Assembly: GCF_001426525.1 (NCBI RefSeq)
Contig: NZ_LMEW01000035.1
Coordinates: 206,225 to 270,224, forward strand
Length of the DNA stretch: 64,000 nucleotides
Source: Massilia sp. Root133
GTDB lineage: Bacteria; Pseudomonadota; Gammaproteobacteria; Burkholderiales; Burkholderiaceae_D
Direction: 5' to 3'
Shown here: positions 1 through 8,703 of the stretch, piece after piece
How positions within the stretch are numbered: the stretch's first letter is position 1
Layout of the letters: each line of letters starts with the position of its first letter
Made by a program: the position numbers and the translations under genes
The notes under the pieces: model-generated
Database searches by the model: none
What the model was told of the DNA's origin: nothing
Seen by the model: the letters and a program-made list of their open reading frames with translations, nothing else

Positions 1-1
1 A

Positions 2-1498
2 ATATGGCAATTAGCACAAGTTAATGACACGTCGATGAAATTGTCATCGCACTGGATGCCCGGTATTCGCGTCATCGAAGACATCAAATCGCAGATTGCA
101 CGTATCCGCACGCGCGAATTGCAATACATTATTTCCAGCGAACAGGCGGAAATGGATAAATATGACAAGGTCATTGCAAAAGACCTGGATGACCTCCACA
201 AAATGCAGGACGATTACGTGAAATTGCTCGAATCGCCCGAGGAAAAGCAGACGTATGCGGACCTGCTGGAGATGTGGGACCGCTATATGATGGAAGACGC
301 CAAAATCCGGGCCGCGGCCCGCGCAGGCGACGCCGAGCTGGCCAAGAAGCTGATCCGCGGCGAGTCGAACAAGCTGGTCGTGGCGCTGCGGGGCCACGTC
401 GACAAGATCGTCGACATGTACACGGAAGGCGGCCGCGCCGCGGCGGTCGAGGGCAATGCGCGCTACACGGCGTCGCGCATGTGGATCGTGTCGCTGGTGC
501 TGGGCAGCGTCGTGCTGGGCGCCGCCGGCGCCATGCTGCTCACGCGCTGGCTGATGCGCCGCCTCGGCGGCGAGCCGGATTACGCCACCGAGATCGTCGC
601 GCGCATCGCCGCCGGCGACCTGGCGGTGCGGGTCGACACGCGCGCAGGCGATGATTCGAGCCTGTTGTTCGCAATGAAATCCATGCGCGACAACCTGGCG
701 AAGATCGTCGGCGACGTGCGCGGCGCGACGACGACGATCTCGCAGGCATCCGACGAAATCGCCGGCGGCAACCTCGACCTGTCGTCGCGCACGGAGCAGC
801 AGGCCAGCTCGCTGGAGGAGACGGCCGCGTCGATGGAGGAGTTGACGTCGACCGTGAAGCAGAACGCCGACCACGCGGGCCAGGCGAACGCGCTGGCCGA
901 CACCGCGGCCGGCGTCGCCCAGAAGGGCAGCGCGGCCGTGGCGCGCGTCGTCGACACGATGGGTTCGATCCACGCATCGTCGCAGAAGATCGTCGACATC
1001 ATCGCCGTCATCGACGGCATCGCGTTCCAGACGAATATCCTCGCGCTGAACGCCGCCGTCGAAGCGGCGCGTGCGGGTGAGCAGGGCCGCGGCTTCGCCG
1101 TCGTCGCGACGGAAGTGCGCAATCTCGCCCAGCGTTCGGCCGCCGCCGCGAAGGAAATCAAGGAACTCATCGGGAGTTCGGTGCAGCAGGTCGAGGCGGG
1201 CAATGTGCTCGTCGCGGAAGCGGGTGCGACGATGACCGAGGTGCTGGGCAGCGTGCAGCGCATGCATGCGATCATGGCCGAGATCAGCCACGCCAGCCGC
1301 GAACAGAGCGCCGGCATCGAGCAGGTGAACCAAGCCATCACGCAGATGGACACGGTGACCCAGCAGAACGCGGGGCTCGTGCAGCGGGCGGCCAGCACGG
1401 CGCAGAGCCTGCAGGAACAGGCGGCCGCGCTGGGGCAGCTGGTCAGCGTGTTCCGTCTCGACGCGTTCGAGGCGCCGCGCCTGATGCTCATGCGTTAA
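2..1498 (+). CDS. Methyl-accepting chemotaxis protein, 5' end cut by window edge
   Basis: Chemoreceptor of the inner membrane that signals to CheA/CheW. The frame is open to the left edge (reads IWQLAQVNDTS before the first visible Met at 35), so the first transmembrane helix and start lie outside the window. Visible parts, counted from the Met at 35, are a four-helix-bundle periplasmic sensor (to about residue 145), a second membrane helix around 150-170, a short HAMP-like stretch and a long cytoplasmic signalling coiled coil. The hairpin tip carries the conserved IDGIAFQTNILALNAAVEAA core, followed by GEQGRGFAVVA. The ligand is unknown. The first few hundred bases are clearly AT-richer than the signalling half (38-42% GC in sample 60-nt lines, against 73% around 541-600). 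The gene ends just before a strong hairpin shared with transaldolase. Confidence 0.93.
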   Translation: MWQLAQVNDTSMKLSSHWMPGIRVIEDIKSQIARIRTRELQYIISSEQAEMDKYDKVIAKDLDDLHKMQDDYVKLLESPEEKQTYADLLEMWDRYMMEDAKIRAAARAGDAELAKKLIRGESNKLVVALRGHVDKIVDMYTEGGRAAAVEGNARYTASRMWIVSLVLGSVVLGAAGAMLLTRWLMRRLGGEPDYATEIVARIAAGDLAVRVDTRAGDDSSLLFAMKSMRDNLAKIVGDVRGATTTISQASDEIAGGNLDLSSRTEQQASSLEETAASMEELTSTVKQNADHAGQANALADTAAGVAQKGSAAVARVVDTMGSIHASSQKIVDIIAVIDGIAFQTNILALNAAVEAARAGEQGRGFAVVATEVRNLAQRSAAAAKEIKELIGSSVQQVEAGNVLVAEAGATMTEVLGSVQRMHAIMAEISHASREQSAGIEQVNQAITQMDTVTQQNAGLVQRAASTAQSLQEQAAALGQLVSVFRLDAFEAPRLMLMR

Positions 1499-1501
1499 AC
1501 A

Positions 1502-1546
1502 AAAACGGCAGCCCGCGGGTTCAGTTCACCCGCGGGCTGCCGTTTT
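1502..1546. terminator. Bidirectional intrinsic terminator between the chemoreceptor and tal
   Basis: A perfect 19-bp inverted repeat (1502-1520 and 1528-1546) with a 7-nt loop. The stem is very GC-rich, with four A at its left end and four T at its right end. It therefore reads as a rho-independent terminator in both directions, placed between the convergent chemoreceptor and transaldolase genes. Confidence 0.85.
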
Positions 1547-1566
1547 ACTTGCGCGGTCCGTGTGGA

Positions 1567-2496
1567 TCAGCGCATCTCTTCGATCATCTTCTTCAGCTTG
1601 CCCGAGTCGGCGCAGAAGGCGCGAATGCCTTCGGCCAGCTTCTCGGTTGCCATCGCGTCTTCGTTCAGCATGAAGCGGAACGTCTTTTCGTCGAGTGCGA
1701 TCTTCTCGATGTCCGCATTCGCGTCGGCCACCAGCTTGCGCTCGACGGCGCCTTCGGTGTCGGCCAGCTTCTGCAGCAGGTCCGGCGAGATGGTCAGCAG
1801 GTCGCAGCCGGCCAGTTCCAGGATCTGCGACGTGTTGCGGAAGCTCGCGCCCATCACCTCGGTCTTGTAGCCGAACTTGCGGTAGTACTGGTAGATGCGC
1901 TTGACCGACTGCACGCCCGGATCGTCCGCGCCCTGATAGTCGGTGCCCATGGATTTCTTGTACCAGTCGTAGATGCGGCCGACGAACGGCGAGATCAGTT
2001 GCACGCCCGCTTCGGCGCAGGCGACGGCCTGGCACAGCGAGAACAGCAGCGTGAGGTTGCAGCGGATGCCGTCCTTCTCGAGGATCTCGGCGGCGCGGAT
2101 GCCTTCCCACGTCGACGCGATCTTGATCAGCACGCGCGAGCGTTCGATGCCGGCCGCTTCGTACAGGGCGATCAGTTCGCGGCCCTTGGCGACCGTCGCT
2201 TCCGTGTCGAACGACAGGGCGGCGTCGATTTCGGTCGAGACGCGGCCCGGCACGAACTTCAGGATCTCGGTGCCGAACGCGATCAGCAGGCGGTCGACGA
2301 TTTCCTCGGTCGACGCGTTCGGGAAGTCGGCGATCGTCTTTTCCAGCAGCGGACGGTATTCCGGCTTCTGGACGGCCTTCAGGATCAGCGACGGATTCGT
2401 CGTCGCGTCCTGCGGTGCGTAGGCCTTGATCGATTGGAAGTCGCCGGTGTCGGCCACCACGGTGGTGTACTGCTTGAGCTGTTCGAGTTGGTTCAT
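1567..2496 (-). CDS. tal: Transaldolase (TalB type)
   Basis: Cytosolic enzyme of the non-oxidative pentose phosphate pathway. It transfers a dihydroxyacetone unit from sedoheptulose 7-phosphate to glyceraldehyde 3-phosphate. At 309 residues it has the usual length of the class I TalB family. The Schiff-base lysine is K125 in VLIKIAST, and the N-terminal ADTGDF and ATTNPSL motifs and the NxTLLFS strand are all present. It lies 42 bp downstream of msrC on the same strand, so the two may be co-transcribed. The sequence before its ATG on the coding strand is CT-rich and shows no clear Shine-Dalgarno. It complements the Entner-Doudoroff and pentose phosphate genes further along the window. Confidence 0.96.
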   Translation of the reverse strand: MNQLEQLKQYTTVVADTGDFQSIKAYAPQDATTNPSLILKAVQKPEYRPLLEKTIADFPNASTEEIVDRLLIAFGTEILKFVPGRVSTEIDAALSFDTEATVAKGRELIALYEAAGIERSRVLIKIASTWEGIRAAEILEKDGIRCNLTLLFSLCQAVACAEAGVQLISPFVGRIYDWYKKSMGTDYQGADDPGVQSVKRIYQYYRKFGYKTEVMGASFRNTSQILELAGCDLLTISPDLLQKLADTEGAVERKLVADANADIEKIALDEKTFRFMLNEDAMATEKLAEGIRAFCADSGKLKKMIEEMR

Positions 2497-2538
2497 GATG
2501 CGGGGGAGAGAAAGGTCAGGCGGTTATTGTATCCGGAA

Positions 2539-3036
2539 TCAGCAGTCGGTCGCCTCGAGAAACGCCGCCACCATGGCCTCCAGCCCGGCCTTGTCCTCGC
2601 CGGAAAAGCGGTCGAGCAGCGGGCTGTCGATATCGAACACGCCCACCAGCCTGCCGTTCTTGGCGAGCGGGATAACGATTTCCGAATTCGACGCCGAATC
2701 GCATGCGATGTGGCCCGGGAACGCGTGCACGTCCGGCACGACCATGGTTTCGCGCTTGACGGCCGTCGTGCCGCACACGCCGCGGCCGAACGGGATGCGG
2801 GCGCACGCGGGCTTGCCCTGGAACGGGCCGACGAGCAAATCTTCGCCATTGCCCGATTTCGCGGGCACGGTGAGGTAAAAGCCGGCCCAGTTCAGGTCGG
2901 CGAGGGTGTCGTAGACGAGCGCCGAGAATTGCGACGCGTTGGCGATGAGGTCGCGCTCGCCCTCGAGGACGCTGGCGACCTGGCGTACCAGCAGGTCGTA
3001 GTCGGGGCGGGTGCTGCGTTCGGGATTGATGTGCAT
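2539..3036 (-). CDS. msrC: Free methionine-(R)-sulfoxide reductase (GAF domain)
   Basis: A 165-residue single GAF-domain protein of the fRMsr family. It reduces free L-methionine-(R)-sulfoxide in the cytosol with electrons from thioredoxin. The three family cysteines are C78, C88 and C112, with the same 10 and 24 spacing as the E. coli enzyme, so it is predicted to be active. The start at MHINPERS gives the family length; an upstream in-frame ATG at 3102 would add 22 residues lying over the divergent tetR promoter and was rejected. It is divergent from the tetR-like gene and upstream of tal. Confidence 0.9.
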   Translation of the reverse strand: MHINPERSTRPDYDLLVRQVASVLEGERDLIANASQFSALVYDTLADLNWAGFYLTVPAKSGNGEDLLVGPFQGKPACARIPFGRGVCGTTAVKRETMVVPDVHAFPGHIACDSASNSEIVIPLAKNGRLVGVFDIDSPLLDRFSGEDKAGLEAMVAAFLEATDC

Positions 3037-3068
3037 GGCGGACGGTGCTGCGTTGTCGAAAGTACGTA

Positions 3069-3084
3069 TTTTACGGCAGTAAAA
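3069..3084. promoter_or_regulatory. Inverted repeat upstream of msrC
   Basis: TTTTAC at 3069-3074 and GTAAAA at 3079-3084 form a 6-bp inverted repeat with a 4-nt spacer, 33 nt upstream of the msrC start. It is AT-rich in a GC-rich genome and is probably part of the msrC promoter or an operator. Confidence 0.35.
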
Positions 3085-3095
3085 ATAGATTGTGC

Positions 3096-3123
3096 TTGAC
3101 ATCTATTTTGGAAAATGGATTAT
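3096..3123 (+). promoter_or_regulatory. Promoter and 20-bp operator of the tetR-MFS operon
   Basis: A consensus -35 TTGACA (3096-3101) and a -10-like GATTAT (3118-3123) are 16 bp apart. Almost the whole spacer is filled by the near-perfect palindrome ATCTATTTTGGAAAATGGAT (3101-3120). A second, weaker palindrome TCCAATTTGGA covers 3131-3141 next to the ribosome binding site. The arrangement is what is expected for an autorepressing TetR regulator. Confidence 0.65.
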
Positions 3124-3149
3124 GATTGACATCCAATTTGGAGGAAACC

Positions 3150-3716
3150 ATGCGAGTCAATCGAATCCAGGCGGAGGAAAACCGCCAGGCCGTCATCGAC
3201 GCCGCCAGCCGCCTGTTCCGCGAACGGGGCTTCGACGGCGTCGGCCTCGCCGAGCTGATGGCCGCGGCCGGCCTCACGCACGGCGCGTTCTATAAACAGT
3301 TCAAGTCCAAGGACGACCTGATCGCCCAGGCCTGCGACCGCGCGCTGGAGACCGGCATCGACGGCTGGCGGCGCGCGGCGGCGGACGCGGGGGAGAGCGC
3401 CTACGCGGCCCTCGTGCGCCGCTACCTGACGCCGGGCCACCGCGGCCGCGTCGGTTCCGGCTGCGTCATCGCCTCGCTCGGCCCGGACGCGGCCCGCCAC
3501 GGCCCGGAACTGCCGCGCCATTTCGAGGCGGGCGTCAAGACCTTCGTCGACATCCTCGGCGAGGCCATGCGCAGGAAAAAAACCGACGCGACGCCGGACG
3601 ACGCACTCGCCGCATTCGCCACGATGGTCGGCGCGCTCGTGCTGGCGCGGTCTGTCGATGACGACGCGTATGCCCACCGTATCCTCGACGCGGCCACGGC
3701 CCGTCTTCTCGACTAA
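3150..3716 (+). CDS. TetR/AcrR-family transcriptional repressor
   Basis: A 188-residue repressor. The N-terminal helix-turn-helix (about residues 8-55) contains ASRLFRERGFDGVGLAELMAAAGLTHG read in two parts, followed by AFYKQFKSKDDL, the standard TetR DNA-reading region. The C-terminal domain resembles the TetR_C group found in regulators of MFS pumps and oxidoreductases. The ATG at 3150 is preceded by GGAGGA at a good distance; an in-frame TTG at 3126 would place the start inside the operator. The stop codon overlaps the ribosome binding site of the MFS gene, so the pair is an operon. The inducer cannot be read from sequence. Confidence 0.92.
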   Translation: MRVNRIQAEENRQAVIDAASRLFRERGFDGVGLAELMAAAGLTHGAFYKQFKSKDDLIAQACDRALETGIDGWRRAAADAGESAYAALVRRYLTPGHRGRVGSGCVIASLGPDAARHGPELPRHFEAGVKTFVDILGEAMRRKKTDATPDDALAAFATMVGALVLARSVDDDAYAHRILDAATARLLD

Positions 3717-3724
3717 GGACGCCC

Positions 3725-5020
3725 ATGCTTTCCACCTCTCTTGCCCAGTGGATGGGCCGCCGCGGCCTGCACTACGGCTGGCTCGTCGCCGCCATCACCT
3801 TCCTGACGGCGCTGTCGTCGTCCGCCGCCCTCGGCCTGCCGGGCGCGCTGCTGAAACCCCTGAGCCAGGAATTCGGCTGGACCGTCGACCAGATCTCGTC
3901 CGCGCTCGCCGTGCGTTTCGCCCTGTTCGGCCTGATGGGACCCTTTTCCGCGCTGCTGATGGAGCGCTTCGGCCTGCGCAACGTGATGGTGTCGGCGCTG
4001 ATGGTCATCGCGGCCGGCCTCGGTCTCGTGCGCCAGATGACGGACTTCTGGCAGCTCGTGCTGCTGCTGGGCGTGATGCTGGGGCTCGGTTCCGGCATGA
4101 CGGCGCTGGTGCTCAACGCCGTCGTCGCCAACCGATGGTTCGAACAGCGCCGCGGCCTCGTCATGGGGCTGCTCACCGCGAGTTCGGCGACGGGGCAGCT
4201 CGTGTTCCTCCCCGTCGGCACGTGGCTGATCGAGCATGGCGGCTGGCGCCTGGCGCTGCTGCCCGTGATGGCCAGCTGCGCCTTCGTGGCGATTCTCGCG
4301 CTGCTGTTCGTGCGCGACCATCCGCAGGAACTGGGGCTCGCACCCTATGGCGGCGACACGACCATCAAACCCGTCGTGCCGGCGCGCGCACCGGTCTCGA
4401 TCCGCACGCCGTTCACCACGCTGGCCAGCGTGCGTGCCGACCGCGTGTTCTGGGTATTGTTCGGCAGTTTCTTCATCTGCGGCCTGTCGACGAATGGCCT
4501 GATCCAGACCCACTTCATTTCGCTGTGCGGCGACGCGGGCCTGGGCGCCGTCCCCGCCGCGTCGGTACTGGCGATGATGGGCACGTTCGATCTCGTGGGC
4601 ACGATCCTGTCGGGCTGGCTGTCCGACCGTTACGACAGCCGCTACCTGCTGTGCTGGTACTACGGCATGCGCGGGCTGTCGCTGGCGTGGCTGCCGTCGG
4701 CCGACTTCACGCTCACGGGCCTGACGCTGTTCGCCATGTTCTATGGCCTCGACTGGATCGCGACCGTGCCGCCGACCGTGAAGCTGGCCGCGCAGGCGTG
4801 GGGCAAGCGCGCGCCGATGATCTTCGGCTGGGTTTTCGCCGGCCACCAGCTCGGGGCGGCCGTGGCGGCCTACGGCGCGGGCCGCATCCGCACGATCGCG
4901 TTCACTTATTCGCCGGCCGTGTACACGGCGGCCGCGGCGTGCGGCGTCGCCGCGCTGATCGTGCTGCTGGCGCGGCGCCGTGCCGCCGCGCCGGTACCCG
5001 TGCCGGAGGCGGTGAACTAA
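3725..5020 (+). CDS. MFS transporter, repressed by the adjacent TetR protein
   Basis: A 431-residue inner-membrane protein with about 12 hydrophobic segments. It has the MFS fold typical of the monocarboxylate/oxalate-formate type (the LHYGWLVAAITFLTAL start, NRWFEQRRGLVMGLL after helix 4, and SGWLSDRYDSRYLL at the start of the second half). It starts 8 nt after the tetR stop, with AAGGA as its ribosome binding site. The substrate is unknown; small carboxylates or drug-like compounds are both possible. Its last four bases overlap the end of the convergent GH95 gene. Confidence 0.88.
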   Translation: MLSTSLAQWMGRRGLHYGWLVAAITFLTALSSSAALGLPGALLKPLSQEFGWTVDQISSALAVRFALFGLMGPFSALLMERFGLRNVMVSALMVIAAGLGLVRQMTDFWQLVLLLGVMLGLGSGMTALVLNAVVANRWFEQRRGLVMGLLTASSATGQLVFLPVGTWLIEHGGWRLALLPVMASCAFVAILALLFVRDHPQELGLAPYGGDTTIKPVVPARAPVSIRTPFTTLASVRADRVFWVLFGSFFICGLSTNGLIQTHFISLCGDAGLGAVPAASVLAMMGTFDLVGTILSGWLSDRYDSRYLLCWYYGMRGLSLAWLPSADFTLTGLTLFAMFYGLDWIATVPPTVKLAAQAWGKRAPMIFGWVFAGHQLGAAVAAYGAGRIRTIAFTYSPAVYTAAAACGVAALIVLLARRRAAAPVPVPEAVN

Positions 5021-7497
5021 GTGAGCGCGACGCGCGCGCGGCCGGAAGCGTCGAGCTTGACGGTCACGAGGCGCTCGCCGATCCGCACCTTCGCCGCTTG
5101 CCCCGGCTTGCCGCGCAGCGCGACGCGCGTGGCGCGGCCGCCGACCCAGTCCAGGTCGACCTCGATGCCGCCGCGGGCGCGCACGCCGTGGACGCCACCT
5201 TCCGGCCACGCGCGCGGCAGTGCGGGCAGGATGCGGATCTCGCCGCCCCACGATTGCACGAGCATTTCCAGGATGCCGGCCGCGCCGCCGAAATTGCCGT
5301 CGATCTGGAACGGCGGGTGCGCATCGAACATGTTCGGATAGGTGCGCTCCGGCGCCAGCAGGCCGCGCAGGATGCTGTACGCGTGTTCGCCGTCGCCCAT
5401 GCGCGCCCACAGCGCCAGGCGCCATGCCGTGGCCCAGCCTGTCGACATGTCGCCGCGCGTGTTGAGCGACACCTTGGCCGCCGCGATCAGGTCGGGCGTG
5501 TCGCGCACGTTGATTTGCTCGCTGGGATAGACGGCGTACAGGTGCGACACGTGGCGGTGATGCTGGTCCGGCGCCTGCGCATCCCAGTCGTCCAGCCATT
5601 CCTGCAACTGGCCCTGCGCGCCGATGCGGTCCGGCGCCAGGCGTGCGCGTTTCGCTTCCACCGCCTTGCGGAAGTCCGCGTCCGGATCGCGCAGCTTCTC
5701 GTGGGCGGCCAGGGTCCACGCGAACAGGTCCCGCACGATCTGGCGGTCCATCGCCGGCCCCGCGCACACGGCGACGTCCGGGTGGTGCGGGTTCTCGGGC
5801 GAGAGCGACGGCGACGTGACGAGGCCACGGCCCTTCGGATCCTCGACGAGAACGTCGACGAAGAACATCGCCGCGCCTTTCAACGCGGGGTAGATGCGGG
5901 CAAGGTAGGCGTCGTCGGGGTTGTATTCGTAGTGGTCCCACAGCGTCTTGCACAGCCACGCGCCGCCGCAGGGCCACATGCCCCAGTTCGGCCCGTCGAT
6001 GGGCGCTGCCGCGCGCCACAGGTCCGTGTTGTGGTGCGCGACCCAGCCGCGCGCGCCCCAGGACTCGCGCGCGACGGCCGCGCCGGTGACGGCCAGTTCC
6101 TCGACCATCTTCACCAGCGGCTCCACGCACGGCGCCAGGTTGGCCGCTTCCGCCGGCCAGTAGTTCATCTCGGTGTTGATGTTGATGGTGTACTTGCTGC
6201 CCCACGGCGGATTGATCCCCTCGTTCCAGATGCCCTGCAGGTTCGCGGGCTGGCTGCCCGGGCGCGACGACGAGATCAGCAGGTAGCGGCCGTATTGCAG
6301 GTACAGCGCGGCCAGCGTCGCGAGGGACGCGTCGTCGGTCTGCGGGACGGCGGCGATGCGCGCATCGGTGGGGGCGGTGCCGGCGCCGGCGCGGCCGAGG
6401 CGCAGCGACAGCCTCCCGAACAGCGCGCGGTGTGCTTGCACGTTCTCCGCGCGCAGGCGCGCATACGGCTTGCGCGCGGCGGCGTCCACGCGCTCGCGCA
6501 CGGCCTTGACCGGGTCGCCGTCGATGTCGCGGGGGCTGACGAAACTGGTCGCGGCGCCGATCAGCAGCGTGACCTCGCGCGCGCCGCGCACGCGCAGGCG
6601 GTCGCCGTCGACGTCCACCTTGCCATCCCCCAGGGCCATGACGCGCACGGCGTAGCGCAGGGCGCCCTTCACGCCGGCGTGGTCGGCGTTGCGGCCTTCG
6701 ACGAGCAGGGCGCGCGGGCCGTCCGCGCGGATGGACAGGCTCGCGGGACGCTGGGCTTCCGCGAGGTCTTCGCTGACGTCCCACGGGGCGCCCGCAGGGA
6801 CGTCATGTCTGACCTTCGTGACGTCGAACGTGCCGTCGCCGTACTTGACCTCGCGCGGGTGGCGGTAGCCGACGTCGAAGTCGAGCGTGCCGCCGGTGGC
6901 TTGCAGGTGCAGCACGATCACCTGGTCGGGCGCGCTGGAGAACACCTCGCGCACGTGGCGCACGGCGCCGCTGGTGAAGCGCGTGGTCGCGATCGCGCTG
7001 TCGAGGTCCAGCGTGCGCCGGAAGCCTTGCGCGCCATCGACGCCGTGGAAGTCGAACAGCAGGTCGCCGGCCGCGCCGTAGGGCATCTGCGTGGCCGGCT
7101 GCGCGATCATCTCTTTCGCGACGAGGTCGCGCGCTTCGATGAACTTGCCTTCGTCGATCAGCGCCCGCACGCGCGGCAGCGCGGCCTTGAAGCCGGGATT
7201 GTCGAAACGGTACGGGCCGCCGGCCCACAAGGTGTCTTCGTTCAGCTGCAGGCGCTCCTGCAGTGGGCGGCCGTACACCATCGCGCCCAGCCGGCCGTTG
7301 CCGACGGGGAGGGCCTCGACCCATTGGCGCGCCGGTTTGTCGTACCACAGCGCCAGCTTGTCCTTGTCGCCCTCAGTGCGTGTCACGACGGTTGCGCCGG
7401 CGAGGCCGGGCATGCCTGCGGCGGCGGCCGCGAGGCCCAGCGTGCCGAGCACGCGGCGCCGGGTAGGGTTGACCTGTTGGTGACCTGCTTTGCTCAA
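5017..7497 (-). CDS. GH95 alpha-L-fucosidase (or alpha-L-galactosidase), Tat-exported
   Basis: An 826-residue glycoside hydrolase of family 95, which hydrolyses terminal alpha-1,2-linked L-fucose or L-galactose by inversion. The N-terminus has a twin-arginine signal (RRR at 13-15, followed by an alanine-rich hydrophobic stretch). From family knowledge, the catalytic set of Bifidobacterium AfcA (N421, N423, E566, D766) is matched by N439, N441, E568 (SPEN) and D733 (QIDGNFG). It begins at a TTG preceded by AGGAG on the coding strand; no better ATG exists. Plant xyloglucan or rhamnogalacturonan side chains are likely substrates for this organism, which is inference. Confidence 0.93.
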   Translation of the reverse strand: MSKAGHQQVNPTRRRVLGTLGLAAAAAGMPGLAGATVVTRTEGDKDKLALWYDKPARQWVEALPVGNGRLGAMVYGRPLQERLQLNEDTLWAGGPYRFDNPGFKAALPRVRALIDEGKFIEARDLVAKEMIAQPATQMPYGAAGDLLFDFHGVDGAQGFRRTLDLDSAIATTRFTSGAVRHVREVFSSAPDQVIVLHLQATGGTLDFDVGYRHPREVKYGDGTFDVTKVRHDVPAGAPWDVSEDLAEAQRPASLSIRADGPRALLVEGRNADHAGVKGALRYAVRVMALGDGKVDVDGDRLRVRGAREVTLLIGAATSFVSPRDIDGDPVKAVRERVDAAARKPYARLRAENVQAHRALFGRLSLRLGRAGAGTAPTDARIAAVPQTDDASLATLAALYLQYGRYLLISSSRPGSQPANLQGIWNEGINPPWGSKYTININTEMNYWPAEAANLAPCVEPLVKMVEELAVTGAAVARESWGARGWVAHHNTDLWRAAAPIDGPNWGMWPCGGAWLCKTLWDHYEYNPDDAYLARIYPALKGAAMFFVDVLVEDPKGRGLVTSPSLSPENPHHPDVAVCAGPAMDRQIVRDLFAWTLAAHEKLRDPDADFRKAVEAKRARLAPDRIGAQGQLQEWLDDWDAQAPDQHHRHVSHLYAVYPSEQINVRDTPDLIAAAKVSLNTRGDMSTGWATAWRLALWARMGDGEHAYSILRGLLAPERTYPNMFDAHPPFQIDGNFGGAAGILEMLVQSWGGEIRILPALPRAWPEGGVHGVRARGGIEVDLDWVGGRATRVALRGKPGQAAKVRIGERLVTVKLDASGRARVALT

Positions 7498-7568
7498 AAT
7501 TGTCTCCTGGTTTTTGGGGAAGGTTATTGTTTATTATAAATAAAAACCAAGCCAGGAAACGGTTTTCG

Positions 7569-7949
7569 TTACGGCGCGCTGGTCCGATACAGTGCCCGCG
7601 CCTCGCACACATGCCGATGATGCTCGTCGGCCCACACGACGAGGCCCCGCATCGGCACGAGGAACGAGTGGCCCAGCGGCGTGAGGTCGTACTCGACCCG
7701 GGGCGGCACTTCCGGATACACGGTGCGGCGCACGAAACCGTCTTCCTCCAGGCGCTTCAGGGTCTGCGACAGCATCTGCTTGGAGATGTCGCCCAGTGCG
7801 CGCATCAATTCGTTGAAGCGTTTGGTGCCGCCTTCGAGTGCGTCGAGAACGAGGAGACTCCACTGGTCGCCGATGCGATCCAGCACGTCGCGGATGGGGC
7901 AGGGTTGGTCGAAGGGGCGGTCGGCGGCGAGCAGGGAGGTCTTGGACAT
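7569..7949 (-). CDS. HxlR-family transcriptional regulator
   Basis: A 126-residue winged-helix protein of the HxlR (DUF24) family. Family marks are CPIRDVLDRIGDQWSLLVL at residues 17-35, then RFNELMRALGDISKQMLSQTL and the wing YPEVPPRVEYDLTPLG. C17 is the conserved N-terminal cysteine that in some members senses quinones or aldehydes. It is divergent from an NAD(P)-binding protein gene, a common pairing in which the regulator controls the reductase. Confidence 0.92.
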   Translation of the reverse strand: MSKTSLLAADRPFDQPCPIRDVLDRIGDQWSLLVLDALEGGTKRFNELMRALGDISKQMLSQTLKRLEEDGFVRRTVYPEVPPRVEYDLTPLGHSFLVPMRGLVVWADEHHRHVCEARALYRTSAP

Positions 7950-7968
7950 GGTGTGTTCACGGGTTGCG

Positions 7969-7986
7969 GGTCAGTGTCGGCTGACC
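7969..7986. promoter_or_regulatory. Inverted repeat in the HxlR / NAD(P)-binding protein intergenic region
   Basis: GGTCAG (7969-7974) and CTGACC (7981-7986) form a perfect 6-bp inverted repeat with a 6-nt spacer. It lies 20-37 nt upstream of the HxlR start, within the 142-nt divergent promoter region. It is a plausible HxlR operator, although the distance to the divergent gene is about 105 nt. Confidence 0.4.
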
Positions 7987-8091
7987 TGATCACGCCGCGC
8001 TGACTTCTTGTGCGGCCCATGCAGACTAGCATAAGATGATTCGACGGTCTCGTTTTCAGACCTATTCTTAACCACAGACCAAAGGAATTCC

Positions 8092-8703
8092 ATGGCACGC
8101 ATCGCACTCATCGGCGCATCCGGCAACGTCGGCACGCGCATCCTGAACGAACTCGTTTCGCGCAATCACCAGGTCACGGCCATCGTCCGCGATCCTGCGA
8201 AAGTCCCGGCACGTGCGGGCGTCACGGCGGCACGCGGCGACGTCGCCGATCCGGCTGGCCTGGCCGAGGTGCTGAAGGGCCACGACGCCGTGGTCAGTTC
8301 GGTGCGCTTCCTCGACACCGACCCGCAAGCACTGATCGACGCCGTGCGCGCGTCCGGCGTAAAACGTTATCTCGTCGTGGGCGGCGCCGGCAGCCTGTTC
8401 GTCGCACCGGGCAAGCGCCTCGTCGACCAGCCCGATTTCCCGGCCGCGTACAAGGACGAGGCGACGAAGGGCGCCGATTTCCTGGATGCGCTGCGCGGCG
8501 TGAGCGACCTCGATTGGACGTTCATCTCGCCGTCCGCGCTGTTCGTGCCGGGCGAGCGCACCGGCAAGTTCCGCCTCGCCAAGGACGAACTGCTGGTGAG
8601 CGAGAAGGGCAGCACGATCTCGTACGAGGATTACGCCATCGCGCTGGTCGACGAGATCGAAAAGCCGGCGCACGTGCGCGAGCGATTCACGGTCGGTTAC
8701 TGA
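8092..8703 (+). CDS. NAD(P)-binding oxidoreductase, NmrA/YwnB-like
   Basis: A 203-residue atypical short-chain dehydrogenase of the NAD(P)-binding (SDR a5 / NmrA-like) group. The N-terminal dinucleotide motif GASGNVGTRIL is at residues 8-18, followed by AIVRDPAKV and the GDVADP strand end. The ISYEDYAIALVDEIE tail is usual for this group. Members act as flavin or quinone reductases or as redox sensors; the substrate here is unknown. The ATG has AAAGGAA just upstream. It is divergent from the HxlR gene, and its stop codon is directly adjacent to the end of the convergent YdeI-like gene. Confidence 0.88.
   Translation: MARIALIGASGNVGTRILNELVSRNHQVTAIVRDPAKVPARAGVTAARGDVADPAGLAEVLKGHDAVVSSVRFLDTDPQALIDAVRASGVKRYLVVGGAGSLFVAPGKRLVDQPDFPAAYKDEATKGADFLDALRGVSDLDWTFISPSALFVPGERTGKFRLAKDELLVSEKGSTISYEDYAIALVDEIEKPAHVRERFTVGY

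Noticed and set aside
3102..3102. Longer msrC start 22 codons upstream
   Set aside because: It would extend the protein through the tetR promoter and beyond the family length of about 165 residues.
3658..7539. Very long open frame (1293 codons) on the plus strand across the MFS and GH95 genes
   Set aside because: It is antisense to GH95 and out of frame with the MFS gene; its translation is Arg/Ala/His-rich and has no recognisable domain. GC-rich third positions keep opposite frames open.
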